From: Arcicella lustrica
GTDB lineage: Bacteria; Bacteroidota; Bacteroidia; Cytophagales; Spirosomataceae
Reading direction: 5' to 3'
Assembly (NCBI RefSeq): GCF_034930985.1
Contig: NZ_JAYGIM010000005.1
Span: forward strand, 186,001-250,000
DNA: 64,000 bases
A program made the translations under genes and the position numbers. The notes under the pieces were generated by a model that was given only the letters and a program-made list of their open reading frames with translations, did not search any database and was not told the origin of the DNA. Below, piece after piece: positions 7,881-18,100 of this stretch; positions within the stretch are counted from its first letter, which is position 1, and each line of letters opens with the position of its first letter.

Positions 7881-9764
7881 TTAGTGACTATAAGATGAAT
7901 TTTGAATATCTAATAAATCTTCAATATCCTTTTCATGTGCAATCTCCTCATTCTCCTCTGGCAAGTTTGATTCAGGTGTTGCTGAATATGGAACGTTCTG
8001 AGGAATGAAATCTACTGCTGAACCTGGTTTACTGTAGTCGTAAGCCCAACGATATACTGCTGGAATTTCACCTTCCCAGTTACCATGTACTGGAACGACT
8101 GGGGTAGTCCATTCTAAAGTAGTAGAGTTCCAAGGGTTTTGTGGAGCTGTTTTTCCTTTGAAGATAGAATAAACAAAGTTAATTACAAATATCACTTGTG
8201 CAGTGAATGTTAAAATAGCAGCAATTGAGATAAACATGTTCATATCAACAAAAGCTTCCATTCTACCATTACCTAAAGCAGTAAATGAATAATAACGACG
8301 TGGGAAACCTGCTAAACCTACATAGTGCATTGGGAAAAATACGCAATAAACACCGATGAAAGTTGCCCAGAAGTGAGCGTATCCCATGTTTTTGTTCATC
8401 ATTTTTCCGAACATTTTAGGGAACCAGTGATAAACCCCAGCCATCAATCCGAAGAATGATGCAGCACCCATTACTAAGTGGAAGTGAGCAACTACAAAGT
8501 AAGTATCGTGTAAGTTGATATCTAAAGCGGCGTTACCAAGAATAATACCTGTTAAACCACCTGAGATAAACAATGATACTAGACCAATAGAGAACAACAT
8601 CGCTGGAGTAAAGATAATATTACCTCTCCAAAGTGTTGTAATATAGTTAAACGCTTTTACTGCTGAAGGTACTGCAATAATCAATGTTAGGAACATAAAT
8701 ACTGAACCTAAGAATGGATTCATACCTGTTACGAACATGTGGTGAGCCCATACAATAAATGCAAGCATTGTAATACCCATCATTGAACCAATCATCGCAC
8801 GGTAACCAAAGATTGGTTTACGAGAGTTAGTAGCAATAATTTCAGATGTAATACCTAAAGCTGGAAGTAATACGATATATACTTCAGGGTGACCTAAGAA
8901 CCAGAATAAGTGTTGGTATAAAATAGCCGAACCTCCTACGTTTGGTAAAGCTTCACCGCCGATATAGATTTCTGACAAATAGAATGATGTCCCAAAGCTA
9001 CGGTCGAAAATCAATAATAACGCTGCTGATAATAATACTGGGAAAGATAAAAGACCTAAGATAGCTGTAAAGAAGAATGCCCAGATAGTCAAAGGTAATT
9101 TAGTAAATGACATCCCACGTGTACGAAGGTTGATAACTGTACAAATGTAGTTGATACCGCCCATTAACTGAGAAACGATAAAGAATGTCATACTTGTTAA
9201 CCACAAAGTCATCCCTAAACCTGAGCCTGGCATTGCTTGTGGTAAAGCACTTAATGGAGGATAAATTACCCAGCCACCAGATGCTGGTCCCGTTTCAGTA
9301 AACAATGAAGCAAACATGATAATTGATGCTAAAAAGAAGAACCAATAAGATAACATGTTGATAAAGCCCGAAGCCATATCTCTTGCTCCAATTTGAAGAG
9401 GAATCAAAAAGTTTGAGAAAGTACCTGATAAACCTGCTGTTAATACAAAGAATACCATGATGGTTCCGTGCATAGTAACAAGTGCTAAATAAAATTCTTT
9501 CTCAAGTTTTCCATCAACAATCCATTGCCCTAACACTGGCTTTAACCAAGTTAAATCCATATCAGGAAAACCTAATTGCAAACGGAAGATAATTGACATC
9601 GCACCACCAAAAAATGCCCAGATAATACCTGAAATTAAGTACTGCTTAGCAATCGTTTTGTGATCTTCTGAAAATATATATTTTTGAACAAAGCCTAACT
9701 CGTGATGCTCATGTTCATGCTCGTGTGCATGAGCGTCTGTAGCGTTTAGTGTCGCAGTTGCCAT
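7881..9764 (-). CDS. ctaD: Cytochrome c oxidase subunit I (A-type heme-copper oxidase)
   Basis: Catalytic subunit of an aa3-type oxidase that reduces O2 to water and pumps protons. It has 627 residues and about twelve helices. Ligands are all visible: low-spin heme His99 (TMHGTIM) and His429; CuB His292, His341 and His342 (GHPEVY, AHHMFVTG); heme a3 His427 (AHFHLVMG). Tyr296 of HPEVY is the cross-linked tyrosine and Glu294 marks an A-type proton path. The N-terminus has a His/Glu-rich run (HAHEHEHEHHE), and about 60 C-terminal residues form an acidic tail. It follows ctaC by 35 bp and is the last gene before a strong terminator, so it is probably made with the Act complex. Confidence 0.96.
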   Translation of the reverse strand: MATATLNATDAHAHEHEHEHHELGFVQKYIFSEDHKTIAKQYLISGIIWAFFGGAMSIIFRLQLGFPDMDLTWLKPVLGQWIVDGKLEKEFYLALVTMHGTIMVFFVLTAGLSGTFSNFLIPLQIGARDMASGFINMLSYWFFFLASIIMFASLFTETGPASGGWVIYPPLSALPQAMPGSGLGMTLWLTSMTFFIVSQLMGGINYICTVINLRTRGMSFTKLPLTIWAFFFTAILGLLSFPVLLSAALLLIFDRSFGTSFYLSEIYIGGEALPNVGGSAILYQHLFWFLGHPEVYIVLLPALGITSEIIATNSRKPIFGYRAMIGSMMGITMLAFIVWAHHMFVTGMNPFLGSVFMFLTLIIAVPSAVKAFNYITTLWRGNIIFTPAMLFSIGLVSLFISGGLTGIILGNAALDINLHDTYFVVAHFHLVMGAASFFGLMAGVYHWFPKMFGKMMNKNMGYAHFWATFIGVYCVFFPMHYVGLAGFPRRYYSFTALGNGRMEAFVDMNMFISIAAILTFTAQVIFVINFVYSIFKGKTAPQNPWNSTTLEWTTPVVPVHGNWEGEIPAVYRWAYDYSKPGSAVDFIPQNVPYSATPESNLPEENEEIAHEKDIEDLLDIQNSSYSH

Positions 9765-9799
9765 AATTAATGAAAATTTATTCTTGTTGAATAAGTAGT

Positions 9800-10906
9800 T
9801 TAACGTAAAGATGCCGTTCCAGCTGTAGCTGTTTCTGTTGCTGTAGTACTTTCTGTTTCAACAGCAGGAGCTTCAATGTATTTTTGAGCTTTTGCTTTGA
9901 ACTTTTCAGGAACTTTAGCCAAGTAATCAGGATTTTGAGTTAAGAATGGCTTTTGTTGTTTACACCAAGCTGCATACTCATCTGGCTCATCAACGAAAAC
10001 TGTGATTGCCATACCGAAGTGACCACTACCACAAATTTCAGTACAGTTTAACTTATAATTAAAATCAGGATTACCCGTTTTATAACGCATCTCATCTGTT
10101 GAAATCGTTGGAACAAACCAGAATTTAGTTGGCATTCCTGGTACTGCATCCATTTTAACCCTTTGGTAAGGTAAATAAACAGAGTGTAATACGTCTTGAG
10201 CTTTGATTTTCAATAATACAGGCACTCCTTTTGGAATGTGCATTTCGTTAGCAGTAAAATCATCGAATGATTTCTCATCAGTAAAATCAATACCTATACT
10301 GTTTGTATTATCAATCAATTTATAGTTATTATTTCCTAATTTATTGTCATCATTTCCAGCATATCTAACATACCATCCGAATTGGTGACCTGTCACTTCA
10401 ATCACAACAGCATTATCTGGTGCTTGTGAAGTAATATCTCTCCAAGTTCTCCAACCTGTAAATACAAGTACTGCCATTACAATAGCAGGGATTACAGTCC
10501 AGATAAGCTCTAGCTTGTGGTTAACTGGATAAAAAGTTGCAATATTTCCTTTTTTATAACGATAGATAAAAGGGAAAACAAATAGAAGTGCATTCGTAAC
10601 AAAGAATGCGAAAGTAATAACTCCCATTGAAATCCAAAACATACTATCTGTTTTAACACCATGTTCTGATGCCGCTACTGGTAAAAAGTCTGGTCTTGCG
10701 TGGAAAAACGACCATGCAGCACCAATAGAACCTAAAACCAAGAATATAATGAACCCAATTGCATTTAGATTATTAGCTCCGTCAACTGGTACATCAGAGT
10801 CTGTATCAGTTCCCTGAATACCTTTTGATAAAGCCATACTCTTGCTGACAATGATAATTGCCAAAATCAAGAATATTACTGACAAAAGTCCTATTAAATA
10901 CGTCAT
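9800..10906 (-). CDS. ctaC: Cytochrome c oxidase subunit II
   Basis: Carries the binuclear CuA centre that takes electrons into the oxidase. 368 residues: about four hydrophobic segments in the first 150 residues (more than the usual two), then a cupredoxin domain. CuA ligands are the His in DVLHSVYLP and the cluster CTEICGSGHFGM. The C-terminal tail is Thr/Ala-rich and holds no CxxCH, so the enzyme is aa3, not caa3; the electron donor must be a separate cytochrome, such as the ActE or ActA mono-heme domain. It lies directly after actF. Confidence 0.95.
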   Translation of the reverse strand: MTYLIGLLSVIFLILAIIIVSKSMALSKGIQGTDTDSDVPVDGANNLNAIGFIIFLVLGSIGAAWSFFHARPDFLPVAASEHGVKTDSMFWISMGVITFAFFVTNALLFVFPFIYRYKKGNIATFYPVNHKLELIWTVIPAIVMAVLVFTGWRTWRDITSQAPDNAVVIEVTGHQFGWYVRYAGNDDNKLGNNNYKLIDNTNSIGIDFTDEKSFDDFTANEMHIPKGVPVLLKIKAQDVLHSVYLPYQRVKMDAVPGMPTKFWFVPTISTDEMRYKTGNPDFNYKLNCTEICGSGHFGMAITVFVDEPDEYAAWCKQQKPFLTQNPDYLAKVPEKFKAKAQKYIEAPAVETESTTATETATAGTASLR

Positions 10907-10940
10907 GTTCGTAAATAAATTTTAATTATAAATTCTTAAT

Positions 10941-10980
10941 AAAATGTTTATCAAAAATGTTTTTTGTGATAAAACATTTT
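10941..10980 (-). terminator. Hairpin between actF and ctaC (possible attenuator)
   Basis: Arms at 10941-10953 and 10967-10980 pair over 13 bp with a one-base bulge. On the minus strand the sequence after the stem is only moderately T-rich. It could slow or partly stop transcription between the Act complex and oxidase genes, or protect an mRNA end. Weakly supported. Confidence 0.4.
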
Positions 10981-10997
10981 TTTCTATTTCAATAAAA

Positions 10998-12329
10998 TTA
11001 AATATCGTGATGAAGAGCTTCTTCCAAGAAAGGATGGTTTTTAGCTACTAAAGAAGCTTTCGTTAATTCATTTGATACAATGTAAATGAAAGCAGAAGCA
11101 AAAATTGTAACCATACCAAACTCTACTAATCCGAATCCACCGTGTGGTCCAAGTGTTCCTGGCATAATCATTTGGTAGAAGTCTAAGTAGTGACCAACGA
11201 TGATGAAAGCACAACAGATTTTCAAGAAAATTGCAGTTCTTTTTGCATCACGAGTCATCATTACTAAGAATGGGAAGAAGAAGTTAAACACAACGTTTAA
11301 TATTTCTGTAGCCTTGTAAATTTTGTCATGACCTTCCCAACGCTCTAAGAAATAAATTGTTTCTTCAGGGAAGTTAGCATAGTAAATCAACAAAAATTGT
11401 TCGAACCAAACGTAAGTCCAGAAGATAGAGAAAGCAAACATGAATTTACCTAAATCGTGTAAATGGCTAAAATTCACATACTGCATATAGCCTTTGTCTT
11501 TCAATAATAATACAGTTAAAGTAATAGTAGCTAAGCCTGTAACATGCCATGAAGAGAACATATACCATCCGAACATTGTAGAGAACCAGTGAGTGTCGAT
11601 AGACATAACCCAGTCCCAAGCTGACATTGAGCTTGAAATACCCATTACTACAATAAAACCTGTAGCAATTTTCACCATATCGTAAAAATTAGCACTGCCT
11701 CCGTTCAAATCTTCATCAATAGATTTTTTACGCATCCAGTTCCAAAGAACTAACCAAAGCACAAAGAATACAACCATTCTACCTAAGAAAAATCCTTGAT
11801 TTAAATATCCTGATTTTCCAGCAATGATTTTATCATAATGCTCGCTTGAAGGATCAGTAATTCCATGGTGCATCCAGTGGAAAATAACATCGCCTTTAAA
11901 AATGAATGTTAAAATTAAAACTGGTCCAGTTACCATCAAAAAACGTGGAAACGCTTCTGGAATTCTTTTAATTACTGATGACCAACCAGCTTTAGCAAGG
12001 TATTGAATTGAAACAAAGAACATACCGATTACAGCAATACCTGTAAAATATACTCCGTTCAACCAAAGGTTTGCCCAAATACGGTTCGTCCAGTCGTAAT
12101 CACCATGATGAGAAACCGCTCCGCCAGAAAGGTGTTCTCCGTGCTCTGCACCATGTTCAGCAGCTGCTTGAACTACTTCGTGCCCTTCACCACGTGATAA
12201 CAAATAAATTCCAACTAGTAGAGCTACAACTCCAGCCACAAAAGCATAAATGATTCTCTTGCGACCCTCCGCCGTGAACTCAAAATATTCTTCGACGTTA
12301 GCTGGGGAAAAATGTGAATGTCCCGCCAT
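10998..12329 (-). CDS. actF: Alternative Complex III subunit ActF (quinone-binding membrane subunit)
   Basis: A membrane subunit of Alternative Complex III, related to NrfD/PsrC proteins and to ActC. 443 residues with about ten helices. A His-rich soluble loop (HGAEHGEHLSGGAVSHHGDY) follows the first helix near residues 58-78. Conserved stretches include MGISSSMSAWDWVMSID and WTYVWFEQFLLIYYAN. Its place after actE and before oxidase subunit II is the standard order. In the family it helps form the proton-translocating membrane part. Confidence 0.92.
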   Translation of the reverse strand: MAGHSHFSPANVEEYFEFTAEGRKRIIYAFVAGVVALLVGIYLLSRGEGHEVVQAAAEHGAEHGEHLSGGAVSHHGDYDWTNRIWANLWLNGVYFTGIAVIGMFFVSIQYLAKAGWSSVIKRIPEAFPRFLMVTGPVLILTFIFKGDVIFHWMHHGITDPSSEHYDKIIAGKSGYLNQGFFLGRMVVFFVLWLVLWNWMRKKSIDEDLNGGSANFYDMVKIATGFIVVMGISSSMSAWDWVMSIDTHWFSTMFGWYMFSSWHVTGLATITLTVLLLKDKGYMQYVNFSHLHDLGKFMFAFSIFWTYVWFEQFLLIYYANFPEETIYFLERWEGHDKIYKATEILNVVFNFFFPFLVMMTRDAKRTAIFLKICCAFIIVGHYLDFYQMIMPGTLGPHGGFGLVEFGMVTIFASAFIYIVSNELTKASLVAKNHPFLEEALHHDI

Positions 12330-12411
12330 TATACTATAAAGTTTGTAAGTTTGATTTTATACTTTTAAAGAGTTTGCCATGAAACTCCGAAATAATCCTT
12401 CGCAAATAATA

Positions 12412-13029
12412 CTATTGCTTTTGTAATTCATGAACATACAATACAATCTTCCAACGGTCAGCAGAAGAAATTTGTGAACCATGTGCCCACATTCTACCTT
12501 TTCCATGCGTAATTGTATGATAAATATGTCCGTCATTTACATCTTTCAAAGCATCAGATGAATATACAGGTACACCCGCATATTTTTTACCTACAAGACC
12601 ATCACCTTTACCAGCCTCACCGTGGCAATGCTGACAGAATCTTTCGTATTGTTCTTTACCAGCTTCAAGGTTTTTTTCTGTAGGAGCAAAAGGATTACTC
12701 AATAAAGCTTCAGAAGAAGCCATATCTCCAGATTTAATGTTTCGAGCAATTAAGTCCATTTGAAGTAATTTAGCATTCACAGAATCACTTTGTGCTTTGC
12801 CAAAATTACTACGAGGTACAGTTCCTTTTACTGGTAAACGCATATTCATTCCGTAAGGATTAATATGGTTTGTATCTCCTTCAGACTGTGACATTGGCTC
12901 GTATGCCACCGAATGATACATATTTGGAGCAAATTCAGTCCCTGTATCGTTATGTTTGTCCTTACAAGCTGTTAGCGATAATGCGATAACTCCACTTACT
13001 AAAAGACTTTTTGTTTTGTTAGTAAACAT
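12412..13029 (-). CDS. actE: Alternative Complex III mono-heme cytochrome c ActE
   Basis: A lipoprotein cytochrome c that carries electrons out of Complex III. The start is taken at 13029 (MFTNKTKSLL) because it puts the signal peptide and lipobox LTAC at the N-terminus; an upstream in-frame ATG at 13059 would add ten charged residues before it. One heme site, CQHCHGEAG, is near residue 130 and the likely Met ligand is in GRMWAHGS. The protein has 205 residues and begins 56 bp after actD. It is the probable electron carrier to CtaC or to a partner cytochrome. Confidence 0.92.
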   Translation of the reverse strand: MFTNKTKSLLVSGVIALSLTACKDKHNDTGTEFAPNMYHSVAYEPMSQSEGDTNHINPYGMNMRLPVKGTVPRSNFGKAQSDSVNAKLLQMDLIARNIKSGDMASSEALLSNPFAPTEKNLEAGKEQYERFCQHCHGEAGKGDGLVGKKYAGVPVYSSDALKDVNDGHIYHTITHGKGRMWAHGSQISSADRWKIVLYVHELQKQ

Positions 13030-13085
13030 AATTTTAGAAATATTTTTTTCGTCAATCACCTAGAAATCATTTCAAGTGACATAAA

Positions 13086-13610
13086 CTAAAATTGCTTAAC
13101 GTTCACTTCGATTGCACCTGTTGCTTTCAAAATAGATTCGATTTCTGATTCTGACTTTTTATTGTTTGCCATATTGACAGTCAAAATAAATCTATCATCT
13201 GTGCTTCTTAAATCGAAAGTTCTTGGTTTCTTACCTGGCCACAAGCTGTTTGATACCAAAAAAGTACCAACCATACCAAAGGCAGTAAACAATACTGTAC
13301 CTTCAAATGAAACTGGAATCCAGTCTGGCAAAGCAAAGAAGTCTTTACCACCAATAATCATTGGCCAGTCGAAAACCATTGTATAGTTTATCAAAGAGAA
13401 AATACATGTTAAACCTAAACAACCAAATAAAAAGGCTGCGATAGGAATACGAGTACGTGGATGTCCAATTGCAACATCTAATCCGTGAATTGGGAATGGA
13501 GTATAAACTTCTTCGATTTTGATTCCGCTTTTCTTCACTGTTGTTACAGCTTGTAAGACTTCATCATCATCATCATATACTCCGACTAAATATCTTTCTG
13601 TTGAATCCAT
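13086..13610 (-). CDS. actD: Alternative Complex III subunit ActD (DUF3341)
   Basis: A 174-residue DUF3341 protein with a soluble N-terminal part (LVGVYDDDDEVLQAV, a typical opening), two membrane helices near residues 55-75 and 95-120, and a small C-terminal alpha/beta part. In Alternative Complex III it packs beside ActC and ActF. It starts 58 bp after actC and is followed at 56 bp by actE. No cofactor motifs are expected or seen. Confidence 0.9.
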   Translation of the reverse strand: MDSTERYLVGVYDDDDEVLQAVTTVKKSGIKIEEVYTPFPIHGLDVAIGHPRTRIPIAAFLFGCLGLTCIFSLINYTMVFDWPMIIGGKDFFALPDWIPVSFEGTVLFTAFGMVGTFLVSNSLWPGKKPRTFDLRSTDDRFILTVNMANNKKSESEIESILKATGAIEVNVKQF

Positions 13611-13668
13611 TGTTTGAATCTTTATTCTGTTTTGTGATTTGTAACTAGTAAAATGTTGAACTTAATTA

Positions 13669-15078
13669 CTAGTGAACATTTTCTTTAGATTTTTCTCCAC
13701 CTTGTTTTTTCTTGAAAGGATAGTTTGTTGAAACACCTTTCATTACAGACTTAACCTCGAACATATTGATTACAGGTAAGAATTTCGCAAACAAGAAGAA
13801 TAATGTAAAGAATAATCCGAAAGAGAAAATATAATCACCAATATCATACATTGTTGGCGAGAACATAGCCCATGAAGAAGGGATATAGTCACGGTGCAAT
13901 GAAGAAACGATAATTACAAAACGTTCGAACCACATACCGATATTTACAATCACAGATAAGATGAATGAAACAAGGATACTTGTACGTAATTTTTTGAACC
14001 AGAAAAGTTGTGGAGAAATTACGTTACAGCTCATCATCATCCAATATGCCCACCAGTAAGGACCAGTAGCACGGTTAACGAAACAGTAGCTTTCGTATTC
14101 TACTCCTGAATACCAAGCGATGAAGAACTCTGTTAAATAAGCAATACCAACGATTGAACCTGTAACAGTAATGATGATGTTCATCATTTCGATGTGCTCA
14201 ATTGTGATATAATCTTCTAATTTAAATACTACACGAGTAATTAATAATAAAGATTGTACCATTGCAAATCCTGAGAAAATCGCACCAGCAACGAAGTATG
14301 GAGGGAAAATGGTAGTATGCCATCCTGGAATTACAGAAGTTGCAAAGTCCATTGATACAATCGTGTGTACAGAAAGTACAAGTGGTGTTGAAATACCTGC
14401 AAGAATTAAAGATACGTATTCATAACGTGCCCAAGTTTTTGCTGAACCATTCCAACCTAAACTGAACAAACCGTACCAGAATTTTGAAGCTTTAGTCTGT
14501 GCTCTATCACGAATTGTTGCTAAATCTGGAACAAGTCCTAAGTACCAGAATACTAATGATACTGAAAGGTAAGTTGAGATAGCGAAAACGTCCCAAACCA
14601 ATGGAGAGTTGAAGTTTACCCAAAGTGAACCAAATGTGTTTGGTAATGGTAATGCCCAGTGAAATAACCAAGGGCGACCCATGTGAGCCAAGATAAATGA
14701 TGCAGCACAAAGTACAGCAAAGATTGTCATTGCTTCCGCAGCACGGTTAATAGATGTTCTCCATTTCTGACGGAACAATAATAGTACGGCAGAAATCAAA
14801 GTACCAGCGTGACCAATACCTACCCACCATACGAAGTTGGTAATATCCCAAGCCCAGCCAACTGTTTTATTTAAGCCCCAGACTCCGATTCCTTGCCACC
14901 ATGTCCAGAATAGACAATAAGCACCGTAAGCAAAAACTACGAGAGATACTCCAAAAGCAATTTTCCATTCTTTTGTTGGAGCCCCTTCTACTTGCTTACA
15001 AATATCATTTGTAACGTCGTGATAAGATTTACCGCCTGAAACGAGGGTTTCTCTTATGGGTGATACTACGTGCGACAT
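13669..15078 (-). CDS. actC: Alternative Complex III subunit ActC (NrfD/PsrC family)
   Basis: The NrfD-like membrane subunit that binds menaquinol in Alternative Complex III. 469 residues with about ten helices. Typical sequences are WWVGIGHAGTLISAVL and FAMVQSLLLITRVVF; the quinol site is expected near the outer membrane face of the first helix bundle. It follows actB after a 104-bp gap that holds a terminator-like hairpin, the widest gap inside the act genes. A Lys-rich cytoplasmic tail (KKKQGGEKSKENVH) closes it. Confidence 0.93.
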   Translation of the reverse strand: MSHVVSPIRETLVSGGKSYHDVTNDICKQVEGAPTKEWKIAFGVSLVVFAYGAYCLFWTWWQGIGVWGLNKTVGWAWDITNFVWWVGIGHAGTLISAVLLLFRQKWRTSINRAAEAMTIFAVLCAASFILAHMGRPWLFHWALPLPNTFGSLWVNFNSPLVWDVFAISTYLSVSLVFWYLGLVPDLATIRDRAQTKASKFWYGLFSLGWNGSAKTWARYEYVSLILAGISTPLVLSVHTIVSMDFATSVIPGWHTTIFPPYFVAGAIFSGFAMVQSLLLITRVVFKLEDYITIEHIEMMNIIITVTGSIVGIAYLTEFFIAWYSGVEYESYCFVNRATGPYWWAYWMMMSCNVISPQLFWFKKLRTSILVSFILSVIVNIGMWFERFVIIVSSLHRDYIPSSWAMFSPTMYDIGDYIFSFGLFFTLFFLFAKFLPVINMFEVKSVMKGVSTNYPFKKKQGGEKSKENVH

Positions 15079-15116
15079 ATTTTAATATTTGATAGTTTTA
15101 ATTTCAGTGATGGATC

Positions 15117-15166
15117 AAAAAAAATGATTGAAGAGTAAAATCTATTCATAAATATTACTCTTCAAT
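15117..15166 (-). terminator. Terminator-like hairpin between actB and actC
   Basis: A perfect 12-bp stem (15127-15138 with 15155-15166) is followed on the minus strand by a run of eight T at 15117-15124. This has the form of an intrinsic terminator inside the act operon, after actB and before actC. Since actC-F must be expressed, it may be a partial terminator or an mRNA 3' end, giving more ActA/ActB message than the rest. Confidence 0.55.
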
Positions 15167-15182
15167 ATCATTCTCGACAATA

Positions 15183-18100
15183 TTATGCGTGTTCTTTGTG
15201 CTCAGCTTTAGCTTCTTCTTTTTTAGCTACTTCATCCTTGTTACGGATTTTCACTAAATAAGAAATACTTGGCTTAACGTTAATTTCTTCGATTACACCA
15301 AATGCACGGCCTTTGTGTTCTACTGCTAATAATTTCGAGATTTCTGATGTTTCATCATTCATATCTCCAAAAGTAATAGCGTTAGTAGGACAAGACTGAG
15401 AACAAGCAGTTTGGATTTCTCCATCTTTTGGTCTTCTCTTTTCTTTCTTCGCTTCTAATTTACCAGCTTGGATACGTTGAACACACATTGAGCATTTTTC
15501 CATAACCCCACGTGAACGAACTGTTACGTCTGGATTAATTACCATACGACCTAAATCGTTGTTGAAGTGGAAATCGTACTCGTCTGTTTGGTAATAACGG
15601 AACCAGTTGAAACGACGAACTTTATATGGACAGTTGTTAGCACAGTAACGTGTACCAATACAACGGTTGTAAGTCATTTGGTTAAGTCCTTCTGTAGAGT
15701 GAGTAGTTGCCAATACTGGACAAACTGTTTCACAAGGAGCATTATTACAGTGTTGACATAACATTGGTTGGAACACAACTTCTGGATTTTCAGAAGCATA
15801 TTCTAATCCTTTTACATCTTCAACATCAGCATCAGAAGAATAATAACGGTCGATACGCATCCAGTGCATTTCACGACGATTAATTACTTCTTGACGACCA
15901 ACTACTGCAATATTATTTTCAGCATTACAAGAAACCACACAAGCGGAACAACCAGTACATGTGTTAAGGTCGATGACCATACCCCATGCGTGATTATTAT
16001 ATTTGTGTCCATTCCATAATGTAATGTCTAATGCACTTTTCTTACCTTCTGCTGTTGAAATTTCTGGTTTGAAACGACCAGCTTCTACATTTTTCTTGTA
16101 AGCGCTTAATACTGTTTCTTGAACAACAGCCTCACGAGCCATTACAGTATTGTGAGTTTGTGTACGAGCAATTTTAGCAGTTTCGCCAGTTGCTTTTACT
16201 TGAACATCGCCAGCATTGAAGTATGCGATATTTCCATTAACAACTGAAGCGAATGGATAAGCATTAACACCTACACCATCAGCAGATTTACCAGCTTTAG
16301 TACGTCCGTAACCGATAGCAATAGCTACAGTATCATTTGCCTGACCTGGCTGAACAATGAATGGTAATTTAACTGATTTACCATTTACTGAAACTTCAAC
16401 TTCAAGGGTATCTAATTCTACTTCTTGATCTAACGCTAATTTTTTAGCTGTTGCTAAAGATACTGTTGCATAATTGCCCCAACATGCTTTAGATACTGGC
16501 TCTGGACATTCTTGTAACCAAGGGTTGTTAGCTTGAGAACCAGAACCCATAATTACTTTTTCATAAATAGCTAATTCCATTTTATCAGAAGTAGCTTTAT
16601 AGTTTTTAGCAACTAAAGTAGCAGCTTCAGCAAGATTTACAGCTGGTGTTACTGCAGATACAGTTGAACCTAACTCATAAATACCGTCGTGCAATACTTT
16701 AGACCAAGCAACTTTTCCACCTAAAATACCTAACCAGCTATTTTCAAGATATGTAGCATAGTCACCGTTCAAACCTGCCCAAGTTAAGAAACTTGATTGC
16801 GCTTGACGAGTCTTGAAAATTGTTGAGATAGTAGGTTGAGTGAATGAGAAGTAACCTTTTTTAGGTTCTGAGTCATTCCAAGATTCTAAGTAGTGAGAAT
16901 CTGGAGTACTATATTTACAAAGCGAACCTGTTTCGTCTGCTCTGTCGTTAGTTGAAATGCTTAATTCAATTTTTGGTAAAGCCTCTGCTAATTCTGCTCC
17001 ACGTGGGTGATTATAAACTGGATTAGCATTATAGAAGATTACAGCAGCAATTTGACCAGCTTTCGCTTCAGAGATAAAGCTATTCATTGCTACATCTGAA
17101 CCTGAGCGATAACTTACAGGAGAACCTGCATCAATCGTAGTTCCATAAGAGCCCAATAAACTGTTGATAGCAACAACAATTGATTGTACTGCTGGGTCAT
17201 TAGAACCAGAAACTACCAATGATGCACCTCTAGTTGCTACTAAGTCAGCAGCAGCTTTATCAAGATGATCAACTTTTACCGCTGAAGTAGCAATCGTTGC
17301 AGCACCAAGTTTAGAAGCTACTGCATTATAAAGTGAAGCTACCACTAAACCTTCTTGCGATGGTTTATAAGTTGCACGATAATCTGAGTTAGCACCAGTC
17401 ATCGACATGATAGTCTCAAACTGATAATGACGAGACATCTCTTTGTTTCCACCTTCAGCAGAGCTAACTCTACGAGTTTTAGCCCATTGTTCTGAGAACT
17501 CATCACCTGACAACCAAGTTCCTAAGAAATCAGCACCGATAGAAACAATTGTTTTTGCTTTACTAAAATCAAAACTTGGTAAAATACCTCCGTTCGCTTG
17601 CGCAAGACCTGACAACGAGTTAGCATCATAAGTTACTAATTGTGTTGTAGGGTATTTTGCGATAAACTCTGCAATTACTTTCTTAGTAGTTGGTGATAAA
17701 ATTGTGTTTGATACAATTCTAATCTGCCCACCTTTAGCAGCAATTTTAGTAAGTCCTGATATAATTTCTTTATCAGCTACTTTCCAATCTGCCGGTGCAC
17801 CTGCTACTAAAGCTCCTTTTAATTTCTCATTATCATAAAGACTCAATACAGAAGCATGAACACGAGCAGAAATACCTTTAGTAAGAGATGACTGAGGGTT
17901 TACTTCTATTTTGATTGGACGACCTTCACGAGTTTTAACCAATACTGAAGCATAGTCACCACCATCAGTAAAAGTAGATGCATACCAGTTTGCAATCGTT
18001 GGTTCTACATCTTCAGGTTTGTTCAAATAAGGGATAGTCTTTTTTACTGGCGCTTCACAAGCTGCCAAAGTAACTGCTGATACTCCAAAACCTAAAACTT

